Shown one piece after another: positions 6,679 through 9,799 of a DNA stretch of 9,799 nt (position 1 is its first letter; every line of letters starts with the position of its first letter). The translations under genes and the position numbers were made by a program. The notes below the pieces were generated by a model. The model was not told where the DNA came from. It made no database searches and saw only the letters and a list, made by a program, of their open reading frames with translations. Source of the stretch: Actinomycetota bacterium (GTDB lineage: Bacteria > Actinomycetota > Actinomycetes > Actinomycetales > Actinomycetaceae); contig JAHYYD010000006.1 in assembly GCA_019425105.1 (NCBI GenBank), positions 15,258 through 25,056 of the forward strand. The letters run 5' to 3'.

Positions 6679-7500
6679 TTAGTCCGCCTGAGGGTATCCG
6701 ATCTGCGCGTCCGTGAGCGCTGGCGTTCCAGCCACCCATCGCTCCAAGTCCCGCGGCCGCGTAATGCGGGCGGGCAATGCCAGCATACGCAGCGCGCGAT
6801 CGATCTCGTCCACGTCAACGACGCCATCCGCGCAGGCCAGGGCGACAACGTTACCGCGTCTGCCGCCTCGTCCCACCTTCGGATCCTGAATGGACGCGAC
6901 GAAGGGGAAGACCTCGCACAGGGCGGCTACGTCCTGACGGGCATTAGCAGCGCCACCATGCGCGCAGTTCACCAGGTACACACCCCGGGCCGTCAGCGCC
7001 GCGCGTACCCGCTGCGCGCACTCCACGGTGCGCAGATGATCGGGAGTCACCCCGGACGCGAACGCGTCGCGCACAATCACATCGACACTTCCCTCGCGCG
7101 TCCCGTCGAGGACCACGCGCCCATCGCCCACTCGGATCTTGACCTGGGGTGACTTCGGGATCGGGAAGTGCTCACGTACCTGCTCAGCGAGGAGACGATC
7201 AACCTCGACGGCCACGTGACGGGACTGCGGGTGTGACGCCGCCCATGCGCAGGCGAGCGCGCACGCCGCACCACCTACATGCAGCGCGCGAAAACGATCC
7301 TGAGCACCCCACAGGGAAGACACGACAGCGTTCATGTGCTGCATGTACTCGAACTCCAGGTAGGTGGGGTCCGACGTGTCAACCGCGGATGATTCGACGT
7401 CACCCAGGAAGAGCGTCGCACGCGGCCCATCCCACCGGATACGCGCCGAGCCGAAATCCGTATCGAAAGAGATGTCGCGTGACGAAGATGAGCGTGCCAT
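6679..7500 (-). CDS. Spermidine-synthase-like protein (SAM-dependent methyltransferase fold)
   Basis: 273 residues with the Rossmann fold shared by spermidine synthases and class I methyltransferases. Motif I is LHVGGAACAL (73-82), the acidic strand end is AVEVD (97-101), and GDGR (125-128) and VIVRDAFASGVTPDHLRTVE (141-160) follow; the last is the DAF...P.HL.T.E form seen in stand-alone actinobacterial 'spermidine synthase-like' proteins and in MFS-fused relatives. True SpeE enzymes carry a DSSDP-type catalytic loop and a polyamine pocket; that loop is altered here, so aminopropyl transfer is doubtful and the substrate unknown. ATG at 7500 begins the conserved part. It has no Shine-Dalgarno, and a TACAGT -10-like hexamer ends seven nt upstream, so the mRNA may be leaderless. 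An in-frame ATG at 7527 is the alternative. No speD or decarboxylase gene is adjacent. It diverges from dinB. Confidence 0.85.
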   Translation of the reverse strand: MARSSSSRDISFDTDFGSARIRWDGPRATLFLGDVESSAVDTSDPTYLEFEYMQHMNAVVSSLWGAQDRFRALHVGGAACALACAWAASHPQSRHVAVEVDRLLAEQVREHFPIPKSPQVKIRVGDGRVVLDGTREGSVDVIVRDAFASGVTPDHLRTVECAQRVRAALTARGVYLVNCAHGGAANARQDVAALCEVFPFVASIQDPKVGRGGRRGNVVALACADGVVDVDEIDRALRMLALPARITRPRDLERWVAGTPALTDAQIGYPQAD

Positions 7501-7547
7501 GGTGGACACTGTAACCACGAAGACCATACACGGGCACAGGAGGTGAC
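7501..7547. promoter_or_regulatory. 47-bp divergent promoter region with overlapping elements
   Basis: Both directions must share 47 bp. On the minus strand TACAGT (7513-7508) ends seven nt before the methyltransferase-like ATG. On the plus strand TGGACA (7503-7508) - 16 nt - CATACA (7525-7530) could drive dinB. The minus -10 and the plus -35 overlap by one base at 7508, so the two promoters would compete. No LexA-type box (TCGAAC...GTTCGA form) is seen. Confidence 0.4.
7538..7546 (+). promoter_or_regulatory. Very strong Shine-Dalgarno of dinB
   Basis: AGGAGGTGA is fully complementary to the usual 16S rRNA 3' end and stands one nt before ATG at 7548, four nt counted from the AGGAGG core. It settles the dinB start. 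Confidence 0.85.
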
Positions 7548-8894
7548 ATGTCAAACGCTCCCAGGGATACGCGCGCGAAACGCGACTGGGGATCGGATGA
7601 CTCAGCCACCCCGATCCTTCACGTCGACATGGACTCCTTCTTCGCCCAGGTCGAAATGCGCGAGGATCCAAGCCTCGTCGGGCGGCCCATCATCGTTGGG
7701 GGGACCTCGGGGCGTGGCGTCGTCACCTCCGCCACCTACGAGGCCCGAGCCCTGGGCGTACGCGCCGGCATGCCGACATCGCGTGCCCGAGCCCTGTGCC
7801 CGCACGCGGCGTTCGTCCCCGGCAGTCACGGCCTGTACCGCCGATACTCTCAGGAGGTCATGGGGATCCTCGCGACGATTACGCCCGCGCTCGAACAGGT
7901 CTCCATCGACGAGGCATTTCTCGACGTGTCCGGCGCGAGGCGTCGCCTCGGATCACCCCTGACAATCGCGACCCTCATCCGCTCAAGAATCCGCGAGAGC
8001 GTCGGGCTGCCTGCATCCGTCGGCATCGCATCCACGAAATCGGTCGCAAAGATTGCCTCCTCGCACGCCAAACCCGACGGGCTTCTTCTCATTCCCCACG
8101 ATGCCACGGTCTCGTTCCTCCACGGACTGCCGGTGGGAGCGCTGTGGGGAGTGGGCGGTCGGACCGCGGCCGTTCTCGATCGCGAAGGCATCGACACGAT
8201 CGGCGACCTCGCGCACGCGCCTATCGCGCGCCTGACGAAGCTCCTCGGAGTCGCCGCAGCCCACCACCTGCACGACCTCGCGTGGGGGATTGATCCGCGG
8301 GCCGTGAGCCCCGCGCGCGCCGAAAAATCGGTCGGCATGGAACGCACCTTCGAGGAGGACGTGCGCTCGCGGGTTCAGATTGAGGAATTCATCCTGGCGG
8401 CCTCTCACGATTGCGCGCGCCGACTGCGAGCAGGCGGGGTCGTTGGGTGGACCGTCGGGATTAAGATGCGCGGCGCTGACTTTCATACGATCACGCGCAG
8501 CGTGAGCCTCGTGGCGCCCACGGACACGGGGCGAGACATCGCCAAGGCCGCGCGCGAGCTCTTTTTGCGTGAGGCCATGCCGATCGGCGGGGTGCGCCTC
8601 TTCGGTGTGCGCGTGGAGGGTCTGCAGGCGCGCTCCGGGGGAGTGGCGGTCACGTTGGATCGCGATGAGCGCCCTGCCGCGTCCGAGCGTGCGATGGATC
8701 AGATCCGCACGAAGTTTGGTGCCGGTGCACTGGCGCCTGCGACGCTGATCGGGAAGAAAACACCCGATCGGCGTTCCTTCGGGGCGGATACGGGCGAGGC
8801 AGCTCCCGCTCAGGCCCCGCCCGATCAACGAGGCCGGGGTAGGCAAGGGTTGGATGGTGGCGGCAGCGAGGCGCGCCAGGGGACCCTCCTGTAA
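7548..8894 (+). CDS. dinB: DNA polymerase IV (Y-family translesion polymerase)
   Basis: Error-prone polymerase that copies past damaged template bases; acts at stalled forks on the sliding clamp. The 448 residues carry all Y-family marks: metal-binding Asp27 and Asp29 in HVDMDSFF, steric-gate Phe32, metal-binding Asp121 with Glu122 in VSIDEAFLDVSG, SVGIASTKSVAKIASSHAKP (157-176) of the palm, the thumb helix-hairpin-helix GVGGRTAAVLDREGI (201-215), and a little-finger domain (about 255-370). The active site is intact. After residue 403 comes a low-complexity Gly/Arg/Gln-rich tail ending in QGTLL, which resembles the C-terminal clamp-binding pentapeptide QLSLF. The N-terminus is about 19 residues longer than in E. 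coli DinB, but the Shine-Dalgarno supports this start. There is no LexA box upstream, so SOS control is not indicated. Confidence 0.96.
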   Translation: MSNAPRDTRAKRDWGSDDSATPILHVDMDSFFAQVEMREDPSLVGRPIIVGGTSGRGVVTSATYEARALGVRAGMPTSRARALCPHAAFVPGSHGLYRRYSQEVMGILATITPALEQVSIDEAFLDVSGARRRLGSPLTIATLIRSRIRESVGLPASVGIASTKSVAKIASSHAKPDGLLLIPHDATVSFLHGLPVGALWGVGGRTAAVLDREGIDTIGDLAHAPIARLTKLLGVAAAHHLHDLAWGIDPRAVSPARAEKSVGMERTFEEDVRSRVQIEEFILAASHDCARRLRAGGVVGWTVGIKMRGADFHTITRSVSLVAPTDTGRDIAKAARELFLREAMPIGGVRLFGVRVEGLQARSGGVAVTLDRDERPAASERAMDQIRTKFGAGALAPATLIGKKTPDRRSFGADTGEAAPAQAPPDQRGRGRQGLDGGGSEARQGTLL

Positions 8895-8962
8895 GGCCAG
8901 TTCGTCTCTGACATACCGGACGCGCTAAGCTGTTGGTACTACCCATGTGAAAGGGGCACCCA

Positions 8963-9379
8963 ATGGCTCTCACCGAGTATGAGAAGAAGATCCTCGAGCA
9001 GATGGAAGCATCTTTGCGCGAGGAAGATCCGGCGTTGGCCTCGCAGATGTCTGCCCCTGTCTCCGAAGAATCCGAATCTGCGGGATCTGCAGGCCCTCGC
9101 GCTCCTCGCCGTATTGCGCTCGGCTTGACGGGTGCAGTCCTGGGCATGATCGTCCTGGTGGCTGCCGTGTCCCTGGGGTACTCCGTCGTATCGATCCTCC
9201 TGGGGGTCGTCGGTTTCGCTGTGACGGTCGCCGGAGTGCTCTACGCGTTCTCGAGGCCTTCTGCTCAGGGGCGAGGCGCAGATGAGTCCCGCTCGGCGAA
9301 GAAGAATAAGGGCGGCGGCTGGGATTCTTTCATCCAGGATCAGGAGCGACGCTGGGATAACCGCAAGGACGACGACTGA
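8963..9379 (+). CDS. DUF3040 small membrane protein
   Basis: 138 residues of the DUF3040 family, common in actinobacteria and of unknown role. The N-terminal MALTEYEKKILEQMEASL (1-18) followed by EEDPALASQM is the family signature. Two adjacent hydrophobic segments (about 50-70 and 72-95) form a membrane hairpin, followed by a positively charged, then Asp-ended tail (RRWDNRKDDD). Both ends are therefore likely cytoplasmic. ATG at 8963 gives the complete signature; the ribosome site is only a weak AAAGGGG. It lies 68 nt after dinB on the same strand; a promoter in that gap is possible but not clear. In many actinobacteria this gene stands between dinB and mraZ of the division cluster; here a terminator and an opposing gene follow instead. 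Confidence 0.9.
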   Translation: MALTEYEKKILEQMEASLREEDPALASQMSAPVSEESESAGSAGPRAPRRIALGLTGAVLGMIVLVAAVSLGYSVVSILLGVVGFAVTVAGVLYAFSRPSAQGRGADESRSAKKNKGGGWDSFIQDQERRWDNRKDDD

Positions 9380-9391
9380 CGTCGTCGATCC
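9367..9391 (+). repeat. Small hairpin with the DUF3040 stop codon in its loop
   Basis: CGACGAC (9370-9376) and GTCGTCG (9381-9387) pair perfectly around the loop TGAC, which contains the stop codon TGA. GGA/TCC outside can extend the stem past one bulged A. It precedes the larger hairpin by ten nt. It may come partly from the repeated GAC (Asp) codons at the end of the gene. Confidence 0.5.
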
Positions 9392-9401
9392 AAGACTGCC
9401 C

Positions 9402-9439
9402 GGGGCGGGGCGCGCCGGGGATCCGGCGCGCCCCGCCCC
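9402..9439. terminator. Perfect 17-bp GC hairpin, likely transcription terminator
   Basis: The 5' arm 9402-9418 (GGGGCGGGGCGCGCCGG) and 3' arm 9423-9439 are exact complements around the loop GGAT. The hairpin is 22 nt after the DUF3040 stop. There is no T-run after it on either strand, as is common in high-GC actinobacteria. It is symmetrical and lies between converging genes, so it could end transcription from both sides; the minus-strand gene stops 80 nt away. Confidence 0.75.
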
Positions 9440-9519
9440 TCTGTGCATCGCATGCGCGACACGCTATGAATGTGGGTTCGCAGCGAAAGAGCGTGCGGGG
9501 TTGTTGCCGCGCAGCGTGT
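9440..9519. other. Convergent intergenic spacer
   Basis: 80 bp between the hairpin and the stop codon of the right-edge gene. It contains an 8-bp palindrome CGCATGCG (9449-9456) but no coding sequence, tRNA-like fold or further terminator that I can see. Confidence 0.4.
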
Positions 9520-9799
9520 TTAGTGGCCTTGTTTTTCTTCCCAGGTGTCGGTGTTTGAGACGGTGAGGTGGTCGAGGTAGAAGGGGCCGGTCGTTTCCGT
9601 TGTGGTGACGAGGCCGTTGATGGTTTGGGTTTCTCCGGTGAAGGGGTTGGTGGCCGTGCCGCTCCACGTGGTGGTCAGGGTGATGGTGCGGGTGGCGTCG
9701 GGGTAGGGGCCGTCAAAGCGTGAGCGCCACCCGTTGGGTGGGGTGTAGTAGTGGCGGATGAGCCTAGGGTCCTTGTTCAGGTCCATGCCCTTCTCGTAT
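9520..9799 (-). CDS. Unrecognised Thr-rich protein, C-terminal part only
   Basis: The frame is open from the right edge to TAA at 9520-9522; the 92 visible residues are the end of a longer protein. ATG at 9786 is in frame but has no ribosome site and the frame continues upstream through YEKG, so it is taken as internal. The N-terminal third is aromatic (IRHYYTPPNGWRSRFDGPYP). The rest has about 20 Thr in alternating patterns such as TRTITLTTTWSGTATN and LVTTTETTGPFYLDHLTV, which look like beta strands of an extracellular or cell-wall domain. There is no LPXTG sorting motif or C-terminal membrane helix, and the end (DTWEEKQGH) is plain polar. Codons favour C-ending forms, so it is a genuine gene. 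I do not recognise the family. Confidence 0.65.
   Translation of the reverse strand, partial: YEKGMDLNKDPRLIRHYYTPPNGWRSRFDGPYPDATRTITLTTTWSGTATNPFTGETQTINGLVTTTETTGPFYLDHLTVSNTDTWEEKQGH

Noticed and set aside
7501..7671. 57-residue upstream extension of the spermidine-synthase-like gene
   Set aside because: It would run through the dinB start and coding region; family similarity begins at the ATG at 7500.
7983..8846. Long minus-strand open frame inside dinB
   Set aside because: Shadow of the intact plus-strand polymerase; no motifs or ribosome site.
8895..8962. Promoter or terminator between dinB and the DUF3040 gene
   Set aside because: CTGACA and TAAGCT hexamers exist but are not properly spaced, and no stem-loop is visible; nothing firm can be assigned.

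Overview
The window is GC-rich chromosomal DNA from an actinobacterium. Codon third positions are strongly G/C, and the gene set (HelD/HelR-type RNA polymerase helicase, PAC2-family protein, stand-alone spermidine-synthase-like methyltransferase, DinB followed by a DUF3040 membrane protein) is typical of Actinomycetota. The short SerA with a C-terminal ACT domain, together with the rest of the set, suggests an Actinomyces/Schaalia-like member of Actinomycetaceae. That genus-level placement is inference from gene content only.

Layout. Positions 1-5354 hold three minus-strand genes, read right to left: a HelD/HelR-family helicase (5354-3081), D-3-phosphoglycerate dehydrogenase serA (3021-1816) and a long-chain acyl-CoA ligase (1730 to beyond the left edge). 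The gaps between them are 59 and 85 nt, so they could be read partly together, but the ligase has its own promoter-like sequence with an inverted repeat lying on it. A 175-bp divergent spacer (5355-5529) separates the helicase from a plus-strand PAC2-family gene (5530-6606). That gene converges on a minus-strand spermidine-synthase-like gene (7500-6679), which in turn diverges from dinB (7548-8894) across only 47 bp. dinB is followed by a small two-helix DUF3040 protein (8963-9379). A perfect 17-bp hairpin then ends the block. The last 280 bp are the C-terminal end of an unrecognised Thr-rich protein entering from the right edge on the minus strand.

Functionally the window is mostly housekeeping and stress maintenance: RNA polymerase recycling and possible rifamycin tolerance (HelR type), serine synthesis, fatty-acid activation, translesion DNA synthesis and proteins of unclear role. 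There is no tRNA, rRNA, CRISPR array, transposase or phage gene that I can see. No stretch over 300 bp lacks a gene. I did not find a convincing new multi-gene system. The most useful leads are the helicase and a rifamycin-element-like sequence upstream of it, the operator-like repeat at the ligase promoter, the overlapping divergent promoters at dinB, and the unknown gene at the right edge.
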